DNA of 64,000 bases from Phytoseiulus persimilis (Eukaryota; Arthropoda; Arachnida; Mesostigmata; Phytoseiidae): assembly GCA_037576195.1 (NCBI GenBank), contig CM075101.1:2170001-2234000 (forward strand), given 5' to 3'. The notes below the pieces were generated by a model. The model worked only from the letters and a program-made list of their open reading frames with translations, made no database searches and was not told where the DNA came from. Both the position numbers and the translations under genes were made by a program. Positions 14,243 to 25,700 of the stretch are shown here, piece by piece (within the stretch, counting starts at the first letter, position 1; each line of letters starts with the position of its first letter).

Positions 14243-14900
14243 GTGGTTCACTCCGATGTCGATGGGTGTGTGGGCACCCGCGAACCTTACCATGAGTTTC
14301 TGAGACTTGTCAGAGATGACTCATCGAAATCGCGTGAACTTTTTCCGTGCGTACGCCTGGGCCCGGAGACCCTGATGCAAGCTTGCTGGCGAGGCGGTTC
14401 TGGCTGTGGTGGCCGTTGCGGCGGCTGGCTTTCGGTTGGTCAAATTGAAGTTACCACTATCGAATCGGGGCATGCTCCAAAGATGGTAATGAAGGTGAAC
14501 AGCAAGCTGGAATGCAGTGCTGGTCGGTTGGGGTTCTTGTTTATGGTGATGAGAGAAATTAGAATACCTGTTATCCAGATGACGCTTTTCACAGAAAGCC
14601 GAATGAAAAACGACGACGGATACAGCGACACCAGAAGCCCAGAAATGAGCAAGCTCTCACCTGATCTACTTTTGATCCGGCAGGCTGTTGTGCAGGCCCA
14701 CCGCTGTGATAGGAACCCATCACCTCAGTCGTTTGCGTAATCATTTGTGTCTTCACGGCGACAGTGATCGGAGCTGTGGTGATTCGCACGAAATCGACTT
14801 GAACTGTATCAATACGATGATACATCGTCATAGCGACAACGTGCGTCGAGAACCGATTGAGAAAATGACATGGGATGAGTAAACGATCCCACATCAACAC
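14243..14900. other. Ambiguous open region, possible exons on either strand
   Basis: The plus strand is open for 165 codons (14,243-14,740). The minus strand also offers a spliceable pair: an open stretch ending in GATCAG followed by GTGAGA near 14,660, then a TTCCAG acceptor near 14,500 leading into an Ala/Thr-rich frame that ends in a stop. Neither has a recognisable domain. I cannot tell which strand, if either, is coding. Confidence 0.15.
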
Positions 14901-15392
14901 ATCACGGTCGGCGAACGTTTCAATTGCCAGGAATGTTCGCCTTCGATCATGTGTCCAAGAATCACAGCCATTAGCGGATATGTTTGTTTGTTCATCAGTT
15001 AGACTGTCTGTGTTTGACTCGGACTCAACGTCCTACACGCTCCGGTTGTGAATGATCAGGACGCGTTGCACTGCTTCTGAGTTTTGAGCGTCAGGATTCG
15101 CTGAATTGACAACTTGCGGCTCCGACGCTCGGACAAATCCTCGAATTCGTACTGGGTCGAGTCGTTTGTTGATGCTCCCGGGGACGCGGTCAGAGTTCCT
15201 CTAGGTATGAACGTCTCAAGAGTCGCGGTCGATCGGTATTAGTTCTCTCGAGTTGTCCGTCACAAGGCCGCCTTCCAAAAATCCGCAAGTTTGGGCTCTG
15301 GCGAAATCCATGTCCAACAAGCTGCATCCACTCCGTTCGTTGACGAAACAAGCTGCTCAGAGACTTCGAACGAGGATAGATTTCCCTTCGGA

Positions 15393-16266
15393 TCATGGCG
15401 ACAGTGCCATTGATGACGATCGTGGTGGTGGCCCTGCGTGTGGTGAATGCGCCTTTTGATTTGAGTGTCTGGGTGTGAGCATCATGAGAATGTCACTGCC
15501 GTTGTTTGCCTTCCCCGGTTTGTTCCATCCTGTCGGTGGCGAGTTAGTTAGTTGTGGCGTCTGATCGTGAGTGCTGTCGACGTTCCGGGAGAACCATTGT
15601 GGCCAGCCAGGCGGCTGGTCAATGTGTTGCGTCACCAGAAGGCAGACGTCTGGGCCTGTGGTCATCGATGGAATGGCGGACGCGGAAATCCTCCCCGGAT
15701 GGTGCGTTCGCCGCAACTTTGCAAAAGTGGTCTCATTGCTATCTCGACAATGCAACAACTTGTTTTGCGGGGTCAATCCGAGAGGAGGGAAACTTCGTTC
15801 GCAGCGTCGAAGCTAGCTCCACAGCGGATGTCGCTCAATCCGGTATCCCTGGGGACGAGCCCGGATTTGATTTGGCACTGCTTGGGAATCATCTCTTTGC
15901 ACATTCCTCCACGGAGGCCGCACAGCGAACGCTCGAGGGCGCGGATTTGGACGAAGCACCCCCTGGATGCAGCGGAGCTCTGTGGACGCAATCCTTCCTC
16001 GATGACATGATCTGTCGGCGTTGATGGTCGGAACCCGAAGCCGCTCGCAGCCCAGCGATCCGATGAGATATTGTATTGTAATTATGAATCGGGCGACGTT
16101 GCTCGGGCGACAAAGCTCCGGAGCACCAGGTACAGATGCCGCGACTGTCGTCACCGCTTTCTTCTTTGAACATCGGTCCTTGACGAGTGACGTTTGGCAA
16201 TCCTTGGTACTGGGAACCCGAGGAGTACCCGACGACTTCCACAATTGCTTCCACGAAGTTTCTCAA
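15393..16266. other. Ambiguous open region, both strands open in the same codon phase
   Basis: On the plus strand a 156-codon frame (15,554-16,024) ends with an acidic tail. On the minus strand, frames at 16,266-15,889 and 15,991-15,773 can be joined by a plausible intron: a donor GTGCTC inside the first and an acceptor CATCCAG inside the second, with matching phase. This gives a cysteine-containing C-terminus. The two strands are in register codon for codon, so codon-position bias cannot separate them. No domain is recognised. Confidence 0.18.
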
Positions 16267-17110
16267 GTTTCATTTCCGCGGTGCCGAAAACAATCGTAAT
16301 TGTGCGGTCGGAACCAACAGTTCTAATTTATTGATTCCGACAAAGTTTTCACTAAAAAGTTTCCCAGAACGCCTGTTCTCCTCCACTTTCAACGCTGCAC
16401 AGACTGTGTGATTCCGACGCAATCCCATGAACGGGGATTTCGTTCAGTCATTACCAGGTCTTTGGAAATCCCAATGATGCTCTTCATGCTCTGCGGTTGA
16501 AATCCTCAGAATCAGCGATTCCAGTGAATTACAGCTTCCAGGTAAAATCCAAGCGATCCATTCATCTACTGTAACCTTGGACTGACCGTTCTTCTGTCCT
16601 TATGTAAGAGACGTGTGCTTCCATTGTGGGCATCCATGCGGATGTCACGCTCACAGCTACGAGAGCTGATTGATTGTTTTATAGTTAAAAGGAAACTTCG
16701 AAGTCGCCTGACGAGCGAATAATTCTGGGACTTCACTGCATGGGAAGCATCCACCGAGAAACTCAACGTTCCGGTGCTTGCCCTTTGTGCCAACGACTCA
16801 CACGATCTCCAAAGCCAAGCTTTCCTCTCCGGTTCTACATCCGGTAGCCGTGGGTTAGAAGGGGTGCTCGAGCGTGGACATTTGACAAGGGTCCACTGTT
16901 CGGCACGAGCAGTGGCATACTTTCCACTTACAGGCACTCAATTGAAGTAGAACTGGAGCGTTGCCAACTCTTGTTCCGGCGGATCATCTATCCGAACTTG
17001 AACCGCGGTCTGGCGTGAACGCTTGCAAAGTTTTTCCTCAGGCGGTCGACTCTGGAAATAACAAGTTGTTTCATGCGTAATCGTTCTATTCCAGAGCTCA
17101 TAAAGATACA

Positions 17111-20100
17111 ATGGCTGAAAAATCGTTGTCGCGATCGACATCGTCGCTGGTGCGATCGAAATCGCTTCGATTACCTCCGAAGAGCAATGACGTCATTCAG
17201 GTAAGTGCCTCCGCAGTGTTTTCGGCCGTATTTTCTTCTATAGCTCATGTAACGTCAGGGTGGGATCCGTTCGGCTCGTGCGTTGGATGAAGAGCCGAGT
17301 GATGTGAAACCACAGACAAACTCACCGGAAGCCTGAGGAGAAGCGAAGTAGCGATGTATCCCGTCAGTGAGGACGATAATGCTCAGAGCTAGTTGCACTG
17401 GCATTGCCTGCGTTCGGTTCCCCAGTGTCAAAAGTTTGGAACCCTTGAAATTATTTTCGAAGATCGATCGGTAGCATTCACGAAAATGACGAACAATCGG
17501 CTGTGTCGACCCCGCTGGCAGTCTGGGCCTCTCGCTTCGCCTCTCGACAAATTTCGCGCGGCAACCCATTCTCTAAAAGCAAGCGCCCGAGAGAGCGAGT
17601 CACTTCGAGGAGCTCAGAATAATGAAAAGTGGATCCCGTCATCTCTGACCATGTCGAGTGACTGTCGCGGTTGTTGCGGTTTCGGAAAATCCGAATAGGC
17701 CGATTCGATGCAGCCTGCTGTCATTCTCTAACTTTCTGAAACGAGGGATACTGACGGAGGACGAGCAGTGACTGCAAGAATGCGAGCCGACGTTGACAGG
17801 AGTCATGCGGACGCGCGTTTGCGTGGGATTGGGAAGCTTCAAGCGTCGGCTTTCTATGTACCAGATGTGTTATTGTTATCGGGCTTCATCCTCTTATCAG
17901 TAACATGTGCTCAAACATAAAGGGTTTATCTGTCGTGTATCTGCTCCAGAACATCGATCCAGCATCACATGACGACTCAATAACTCAGAATTATTTCTTT
18001 TATTCAAACCAGTCTGTGCGGGAATCGAATCAGAACAATGACGTAAGATTGAACCGTAACGAGCTGTGGTGAACGAAGCCGAATGCCGGATTGTCTTTCA
18101 TGAGAACTCGCCGCAATTCCAGGAAAATATTCGGAATGTCAGTACACTCTCCAGGAGTGGGTCTCTTCGCGATAGAAAGCCTAAGGACATCGTAATCAGT
18201 CAGAATAATCGGAAACGGGACGAGGTTCTGTCTCCGACCATTCATCCGGATAACAGGGACAAAGCCATGTCGAAGAGTTGTTACGGAGCCTTGCGTGAGT
18301 TGTCGCGAGTAGCAGCCGCTAAGTATATATTCTCCTGTGAATATCGTTCGGAAGTATTCGTCGCCCTCGGTACTATGCCCTGTTGGGTTTGTTTCCAGCC
18401 GCAACAAATGGCGAATTGAAGAGAGGTCCGGGCACATTCTCGTTCCGAAGGCCTTTCTCGAGGGGAAGTCCAACAGAGAAGAAGAATTCGAATGACTCCA
18501 GACGATATCCTTCTTCTCCGACGATTCCGAGCCGTCCCATGAGGGACTATGCGGCTGATCTTAAACACTTGATCGCGGAACACCTAGAACTGCAACAAGA
18601 ATACGCCAAGGTGCGACAGCAGCTCGTTGAGAGGTGTTTGGACCGTGGTCCAATGAGTCCGGTTAGCGACCTGTCGAGTATTCCAGAATTGGAACCGGAC
18701 ACCGCTTCCTCGATTCACAGCGAGCGGGAGGTTCGTTCAACGATTATCTTCCGGGCGTTCGGTGGTTCGCATTTTATCGGTTTTTATCTATCTGATTCTT
18801 CCAAGCTACACTGTGACACTGCGATGATCTGGTTTCCTTGCGCTGCAGATTATCATCAGGTCGAAGCGAAGTCGGGAAGATGCCGCGACGGAAGCCTACA
18901 GACGAGAAGTTCTGAGACTCCAGGTGGAGCTTCACCGGATGCAAAAACTCTACTGGAATCAAATCATTCAGAACGATCGGCATGAAAGAGACGAATCCGG
19001 TCGTATAGTAATCGATCTCCTGAACCAACTCGAGCTCCACCGAGGCGAGCTCTGCGACAACAAATCAAAGGTAGACTCGGCATGCAATTCCCTCGGAATC
19101 CACTTCCTCAGCCGAAGCGAACTCGAACGGACGTCGAGCTTGGAAGATGGAACTCATTTGAGAATTTCGATGCAGATTCGGAAGCTGGAAGATCAGCTGA
19201 GCCAAAGCGTCCGCGAAATAGCCTCTTGTCGCGACGCTTTGAGTGATTACCAAATAGAATTACAAGCTCTCAGGCGGCAGCTGAAACAAACTACGGCTGA
19301 ATTGCTCGAAACGAAGGAAAACCTGCAGTTCGCTGAAGATGAATTGAGAACTATGAGCGAATCCCTCCGAGAAGCCGAGAAAGAACGAAAAGGTGCGCAT
19401 CGAGCTGAATGACTGTCACGGCTCTCTCTGGTGCTGCTCCGCATCCAAAGACATCGGACAAAATCTGAGATATCACGATTTCGATTTTCTCCCGTAGAGT
19501 CGGCGATGGTATGCAGTTCCACAACCGAAAGTCACGTCAACGGCTACGCTCGTGGCCCCGGAGGGGAGAGCAGATTTTTGCAGCTGCACAACGTGAGTAG
19601 ATGTAAGACAGTTGCGATGGAACCTGGGGCGATGACTGAGCTGTGAGAATAAGAGGAGCTTGAGACCTGTGTTGACGAGTGAACGAATTCCCTCATAGAT
19701 TCTGCTTGGACTCGGACAGAAAATCGAAGCCTTAGTTCGAGAGGATTGCCTCTTCGCCGAAGAGCAGCTGGATCTCTCCGAAGATGTTCTCCGAGTTCTC
19801 GCCGGAACGCCATTCGTAGACGCTGCCTTCGAAACCAAAGATGAAGTACACAAATCTCCCTGATTCAACGATGTTAACGTGCTACACATCCCAAAACTTG
19901 AGCCGGCGGAGGAGACGCTCGTGACGAGTTCTGATGCACGACTCGAGATGATTCCTATTCTTTAATATAATGGCTTTTTCCAGATGACACTCGATTCTAC
20001 TCGGATGTCGGAAGCTGAGGAACTATTAACCGAGTCTGTCAGCCAGGTAGTCAATCAGTGCGTCCATCTCAGAGATCTAATGAGAGCCAGATCACAGGAG

Positions 20101-22321
20101 AAACTCAAGACAAACGAAGACCAAATGTGAGTCGGCAAATCATTATGCCCGCCGCCGTCAGAACGAGATGTCTTGATTCGACCTGAAAAGCTGTTTCACG
20201 GAGCTCGGCTAACAGGCCAAGTCGAGTTTCAGTTTGGAGCTCAAGAAGAGCCTCGACCTCATGTGCCGCCGCCACTCAGACTCTGAAGAGCAAATCCGAG
20301 TCCTTTCACAAGCTCTTCAACGGAGCCAATCCGAGTTCGAGTCTCTCACACAACAAGCTGACAAATGGCGATTGGAACACCGAAACGAAGTCGAGCGTCT
20401 CACGAGAGTTATCGAAGAAGCCAAGGAACGCAACAGGTAGCTGCTTCCCCCCTATAGTGAGCTCCGCCTCTACTTCCGAAAATGGTCAGGTTTAGCTCGA
20501 GCGATTACCAGAGGATGGCTGATAATGAATTTTCACGCGTTCCGCAGATGCCTGCACGCAGTCAATCTGGATCAAGCTCGTCAACTCAACGGAGAAATAA
20601 AGTCATTGTGTGCTTCCCCCGGCGAGAGTGATGTGATCATGAATTCGGCTTCCATCCGCGACAATTTGCTTCTTAAACAAGAGGTAAAAATCACCATTCC
20701 CTTCTAGGTGGATTTTGATCTGGCGTCCTTCTATTTTTCTAGCGCAAGATGAGCCGCAGACGTCGAGAATAGTACCCAGTCAGAGTTGTGGCCTGGAAGT
20801 TCAGGCATCGATCAGCGTCGATCGATCAATACAAACATAAGTGGATGCATGCCTGGATCTCTGGATAATGCCTCATTGCCATTAGAACTAAAAAGCGCAG
20901 CCGTCGAACACTCACGTTTCCATCTATCTATCCGATGGGGCGGATGGGAGGCGTTGAAAGGTCGATGCCCAAACTTCCAGGCTCTGGTCATCGATTTTGC
21001 CGGCTAGACTGGTCTTGGGATTCTGGGAAGATTCTCGCTGATGTTCTGCGGAAGGTGTACGAACAGCTTCCGAGGACAGAGGATTCGCCCCTTACGTTCC
21101 GTATTTCATTCATTTGTGCTCCCTCCCCGTGACTCACTACAACAAAGATCGCCGCTCTTGGCGTTGTTACACTGGATAGGTCTTTGTCCAGTCATTGCAT
21201 TCGTTACGTATCTGTTATGTCTTTTATATAATCTCTCGTGTTTCCTCGTTTCTAATACACCTTTCTTTCCCGTTCTGTGTCCGTTGGCAGTTCGTGTGGT
21301 ATGTACCAAGTCATGACGACGAGAAGTCTATATTTAACAACCTGCTTGCTCATTTGTAACCCCTGGCTGCTGTAAACTGGGGCTTCTGATGACGCTGGAA
21401 TGCTGAGGTTTTCGAGGGATTAAGCTCTTCCGATCTAGCCCTATCCAGAGCCAGCCGTGGGTCGTAGTCTCGCTTCTGCATCCATTCTGATTTTCCTTCG
21501 ATTCCCTAATGCCCGAGTCTAGCGATACGAAAAGACGGTACTCTTATCGTATGCAGTGGTGTCGGGCGGCTTGACACATGGACTTTTGTCTTTTGCATGA
21601 TCGCTTGAACTGCACCTTTACCATCAGTCGCTTCTACGTCTGCTCCGTAGGATTCGAGTATCAGATTTCGAGTGTAGCTGAGGTTTCTTTTAGTTCATCG
21701 TTCGACATTTTGGATTGATCAAGGACATAAGTAGGGAGAGAAACTGAAGGAGACAAACTATTCTTTGAACCTAATGACGAGTTTCGATGCGCCGATGTTT
21801 TTTCTTTAATCCGTGAACTCCGCATCCATATGGGATTGATGTCATTGATCCTACTTGTGAGAGGGACCCGAAGATATTGTTACTTTGCTGTAGCTTGTCT
21901 TGGACTGTACCAATCACGGACACTCGTGATCACGCACTTCATCTGCTTGTTTGACGGGTCACAGCGATTAGACACGGCACTCGCGATCGAGTAAGATGGG
22001 ACGATCGGAAAGTGACATCTTCATCCTTGGAAATTTCAGATAAGCAAACTCAGAGAAGAAGCCGCAACCAAGGACGACCTTCTGCGTGCTTTCCATCGGT
22101 CCAGGCAGCTATGGGAAGACAACTATCAGAGGATGCGCTTGGATTTACGCATACGCGACCAGCAACTCGATTCGGTCCTCGACGTCCTGAAAGGGCTCCC
22201 TGAAATCGTGGATCAATGCCGACCGTTGAAAATGATTTATTCAAACCTGACAGATCCGAACACGAAACCGATCGGGAAGAAACTCGGTGTTACAAACAGT
22301 GTTGTGGCCTCGGCAGTCTAG
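17111..22321 (+). CDS. Coiled-coil protein, nine exons, about 650 residues
   Basis: Inferred exons: 17,111-17,200 (or 17,204), 18,399-18,730, 18,849-19,392, 19,498-19,592, 19,720-19,845, 19,984-20,126, 20,233-20,436, 20,548-20,683 and 22,040-22,321 (stop TAG). From exon 2 on, every junction is GT-AG and all phases match. The total is 651 codons if the weaker exon-1 donor is used. The N-terminus is basic and Ser-rich (MAEKSLSRSTSSLVRSK). Most of the rest is Glu/Gln/Leu/Arg-rich heptad-like sequence typical of long helical coiled coils, for example QIRKLEDQLSQSVREI and DLLRAFHRSRQLWEDNY. There is no signal peptide or membrane segment. Family knowledge suggests a cytoskeletal, centrosomal or scaffold role, but I do not recognise the specific orthologue. 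Introns are mostly 105-140 nt; the first and last are about 1.2-1.4 kb. Weak points: the strong exon-1 donor (CAG|GTAAGT) is out of phase with exon 2, so a small exon may be missing or the GT four bases on is used. Confidence 0.8.
20743..20772 (+). CDS. Candidate alternative last exon of the coiled-coil gene
   Basis: After the donor at 20,683 a pyrimidine-rich tract ending TTTTTCTAG leads into a frame that encodes RKMSRRRRE and then TAG. The phase matches, so a transcript using it would end about 93 residues earlier than the long form, with a short basic tail in place of the last coiled-coil exon. It could also be a decoy or non-productive exon. Confidence 0.35.
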   Translation, partial: RKMSRRRRE

Positions 22322-23339
22322 TTACCTTCTCGGAAAGGGTTCGAAAACGCTCTGACGGATCTGCTGCATAAGAAGCTCGACTGAAGTTGTCTATAACCTT
22401 CCATAAGATTCACAGGGGAGCATTCAGGACCAAGCTCAGTCGTTCTCGTGGAGAGCATTGGATATTGCTTGTCGAATTCAGGGATTGATCCGTTCCGATT
22501 CAATTAAATTCACTTGAACCTCTCCGGCATCATCCTCATCGATCGATCGTGGTTCCTGAACTGATATGCCCTTGTTTCGACCGTCATTTGAAATACCATC
22601 CGCATCATTGTGAAACTCGGCTTTACTTAACTTTCGCGTCATTTGAATCGGTTCTGCTTTAAAAGTCTTCAAGGGACGACCGATCCTTAGGGGAGAACAA
22701 CGAAACTGTTTGAGTATTTGTGCCTGTTACATCGGTACCTCTCTGGGAACGTTTTTCATGATTCGGCTACATAACCGGACAAACTCCCAAGAGCGTATGA
22801 GCAAATCTCCCGGTTCATCGGACTGTCGAGACCTTCGGATTGTGACGCTGTGCCATTCACTTTCAAAACACACATAACGTTGAGGTATTAGTCAACCAGC
22901 CAATGAATCAAAAATCTGTGAGCTATTCCATGTTTTGCATAATCAAGTCCCACACGAGGAGAGTAAGGCTAATAAACCGTTTTCTATGGGTTACGAATAA
23001 TGATTCAAAAAAAGATGTGACTCAATCACGTATCCCTCCCGGAACGAACTGACGAGACTACTTGTAGGGAAAAAAAGAGTCCAATTTACAGAAGTCTCAG
23101 ATGGAATGGTCCGTTACTTCATTTCGCTCACATAGGTAGCGCTCCGATGTCGCTCCAAACCGCCTACTGAAAGCTACTCATTGTCGGCGCGACTCTACTC
23201 CAGCGCATGGCTGGTCGAGGATGAGCACGAGCTAGAAGCGCTAGATATTAGGCCGTTTTAATTCGGCGCGGGGTCGGTGGAAGCCAACGTTCGCCCCGAT
23301 TCGTCATTTCTCGACGTATGGGTGCACGAGAGGAATATT
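22322..23339. other. Intergenic spacer and 3' flank of the coiled-coil gene
   Basis: This probably holds the 3' untranslated region of the upstream gene. An AATAAA-like word is present near 22,971, about 650 bases after the stop. I see no coding exon or clear repeat. Confidence 0.4.
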
Positions 23340-24110
23340 CAGGACGGTCATGAGGGCGCGTGAGGGGATTGTGAGATCAGTGTCTCGCGCCTCTGGTTAC
23401 GCGATAACTGTACTTGATTTTGGCGGCTTTACAACAGCTCTGCGTTGTGGCCGGTGTTCTGTGGGAATCAGCGAGTATACTCGAGAACTCCAGCTCTCAT
23501 GGTTCTCGCAGTACGCGGCCGTGTCTGAGAGGCAGAACTGGTCGCGTATCTTTGAACTGAGGAGCTGCGTTGCACCCAATTAGTATACCGACCGATTTTT
23601 CTTGGCGGTACGATGGACACTGAGGGCTCGTTTGAGGATGTAAGCCTTCAATTCGTCGGAAGAGTCAGACTGGACAGGCGAGAGGGACATGTCGCCGTGG
23701 GAGCTACCTCCATGTCGAACAGGGCAAAGGCCGTTTGGATCGAGAGTTCGCGCGGTTCCCGTATCGAACCAAAAGCGAGTCTCGCCTTAGCGAGCCTCTA
23801 TGCAGCGCGAAGTTGGAAAAGCATCCACTCAGCGTGATCCCCAAATAGTCGAAGTGGTTGACCATCTTTATCTGGGTTTCTCCGAAATTAAAGGCGATTC
23901 TGTGGGCAGGAGGCTCGCCGGTGACAACCTTCTCCGCATTGGTGGGACCGTTCGTTTCGGAGTGGACCTCTCTTGTGCGAGGGGCTCGCTGCAAGTCGAT
24001 GAAAGGTCGAGGACATAGAACGGCGTCGTCTGCGTAACCACTCTCAGATCGAGAATGGCACACTCGCTCCCACAACGGCGGTTTGACGCCTGGGGAGGCC
24101 GACATCCTGA
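23340..24110 (-). pseudogene. Decayed non-LTR retrotransposon reverse transcriptase (3' part of ORF2)
   Basis: On the minus strand the frame near 24,040 contains GYADDAVL, the catalytic YADD box of reverse transcriptases. It is followed by a Lys/Asn-type segment and FDYLGITLS, which matches the F-x-YLG-x-x-LS block of non-LTR elements. Further down, in a shifted frame, come REPRELSIQTAFALFDMEVAPTA and ELKAYILKRAL, matching the thumb region of the same families. At least two frameshifts and an in-frame stop interrupt it, so it is dead. No convincing upstream catalytic motifs, endonuclease domain or 5' end is visible, consistent with the 5' truncation usual for such elements. Clade is not assigned. 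Confidence 0.65.
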
Positions 24111-25700
24111 GACCCAGTCTGCAAGCGGTGCCTCCTAATGCAAGCCGCTGTAAGTTCGAACGTGATGCTGTCCAAAGTCATGGGCCGATTCGAGAAAGGC
24201 TGGCGGCCCGAAGCCGCGGAGCCTGAACCATAGCCCTCCCCTCAACGACGGAAACGGCAAATCGAGAGGGATCCTTTGCTCCGGCCCCCGGTTCTGAACC
24301 ATCTGCATGCCGCACATTCAGGGATGCGGCGAACGAAGGCTCACGTGAACCGGCAGGGTAGGCCAGGTAAGGCGAGGAGTCGGACACAGCTCCGCCGATC
24401 GCCCGTTGAAGGTGCCGCTGCAACCGTAACCGGTTCCCCCAGTTCCGTGAGAGCCTGTTTATTGGGACATGGCGTCGGTTTTCCCTAGTGAATCGACGCC
24501 ACACGAAATGTGAACTCCACGGAGGCTTTGACCGCCGACTTCGCCGCTTTCTGCTTGGACCTAGACCACTGATTGCTGCCGTTCTCACACTTCATTCCCG
24601 AGAATCTGTGGGGATACGAGAGGGGAACGAAGAAGTTAAGAAGCGGGTCATTGACTTTGCAGCAGTGGTTCTGACACATGTTAAGTGAGATATACCTACT
24701 TTTGAGACGAGTCGCCAGGGAAAGTAGTTCTACGTTGATATTCCATCGCCGCCGAGCAATGTCAAAGTCAACTTCTGATGTGCCCTTCATCCGAATAAAA
24801 AGAACCCCACGGATTCCCGCGTGTTTTCTGTGACTAATCAAAACGACGAGGTTGCCGGAAGTTTGAGAACTCGGACGCGGAGGTGCTTCGCACCATGAAC
24901 GTCGTCTTGAACGGCACAACAGAGTGTGGTTGATGTGGTTAATGATGGCTCCTGAAGCTCTTGTTTTGAGAGAGGTCACACCCAACAAGGGCCCGTGGCC
25001 CGAGCCACGACGGAAAACCCAAAGTTCGGCGACACGGGAAAGGTGGAAGCGGTCTCGTAAAATAATTCTCCGTCTGGGACCGAAGTGTGAACGAGAGCAG
25101 CGAATGATGCGCCCCCCCCCCCCCCTCGAGTACGTCTTCGGTCAAGAGTCTAGGGGCGCATATCAAATAGAAAACACGCTACTTGAGGATCGAGGGTCGT
25201 GATTAATTTTCCAGGAGCCAACGCGACCGAGCTGTTTGTCGAGGTTACGCGAACACGGATGCTATGGGTGGGGCTGGCCTCGATACAGCACCAGCGTGAG
25301 TTGTTCCCACTGCTGGTTCTAGAAGTGTGCAGGTCGAATTTGTGGTGTATTTGAGCCATCTCGAGGGGCGAAACTCCTGACGCAGGGCCTTCTGCTCTAG
25401 CAGACGGTACGCTCGTTTGCAACTCGTGTTGTGAAAGTCGGCCCGCCCCGAACCTGACGATGGTTGCCTCGGTAATACGCTCTCGATGAGGTGTGCGAGA
25501 GGAGCGGCCGGTGCGTGGACCATTAAGCTCGCGGGCCCGATTCTCAGTTCTGGTCTCTGTGTCCGCGGGGCAGGTTTTGCCGGCCGCGGCAAACTGCTAA
25601 CCCCTGCTCTTGATTATGAGTACAACGAGTATGGCGAAGCAGAGCTCGAGGAGGTTTTCAACTTCGGAGGTCAGGTCGAACATTCCGAGCAGAGTCCATT
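24111..25700. other. Unassigned spacer beyond the retrotransposon remnant
   Basis: It may contain more heavily decayed upstream parts of the same retroelement on the minus strand, but I could not identify motifs. A run of 14 C occurs at 25,112-25,125. Open frames on both strands are not supported by any recognised domain. Confidence 0.35.

Larger units (their letters stand above)
1..17110. other. Intergenic or unassigned region with no defensible gene
   Basis: I could not assemble a convincing spliced gene here. Open frames occur on both strands, but most are of lengths expected by chance at this base composition and none shows a recognisable domain. What can be seen is listed separately: an 11-C run (1,221-1,231), a hairpin near 2,126, a repeated CRE-like motif near 2,711, a 34-bp tandem repeat near 3,841, a tRNA-like fragment near 4,724, a GATN-type repeat near 12,341 and open frames near 14-16 kb. 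Short exons of an unrecognised gene could have been missed. Confidence 0.5.

Noticed and set aside
18030..18473. 147-codon minus frame and 117-codon plus frame in the first intron of the coiled-coil gene
   Set aside because: Neither joins in phase to the neighbouring exons and neither shows a domain; lengths are within chance.
19072..19112. Possible 41-nt intron (GTAGAC...CTCAG) within exon 3 of the coiled-coil gene
   Set aside because: Removing it breaks the frame, while reading through keeps the coiled-coil frame open.
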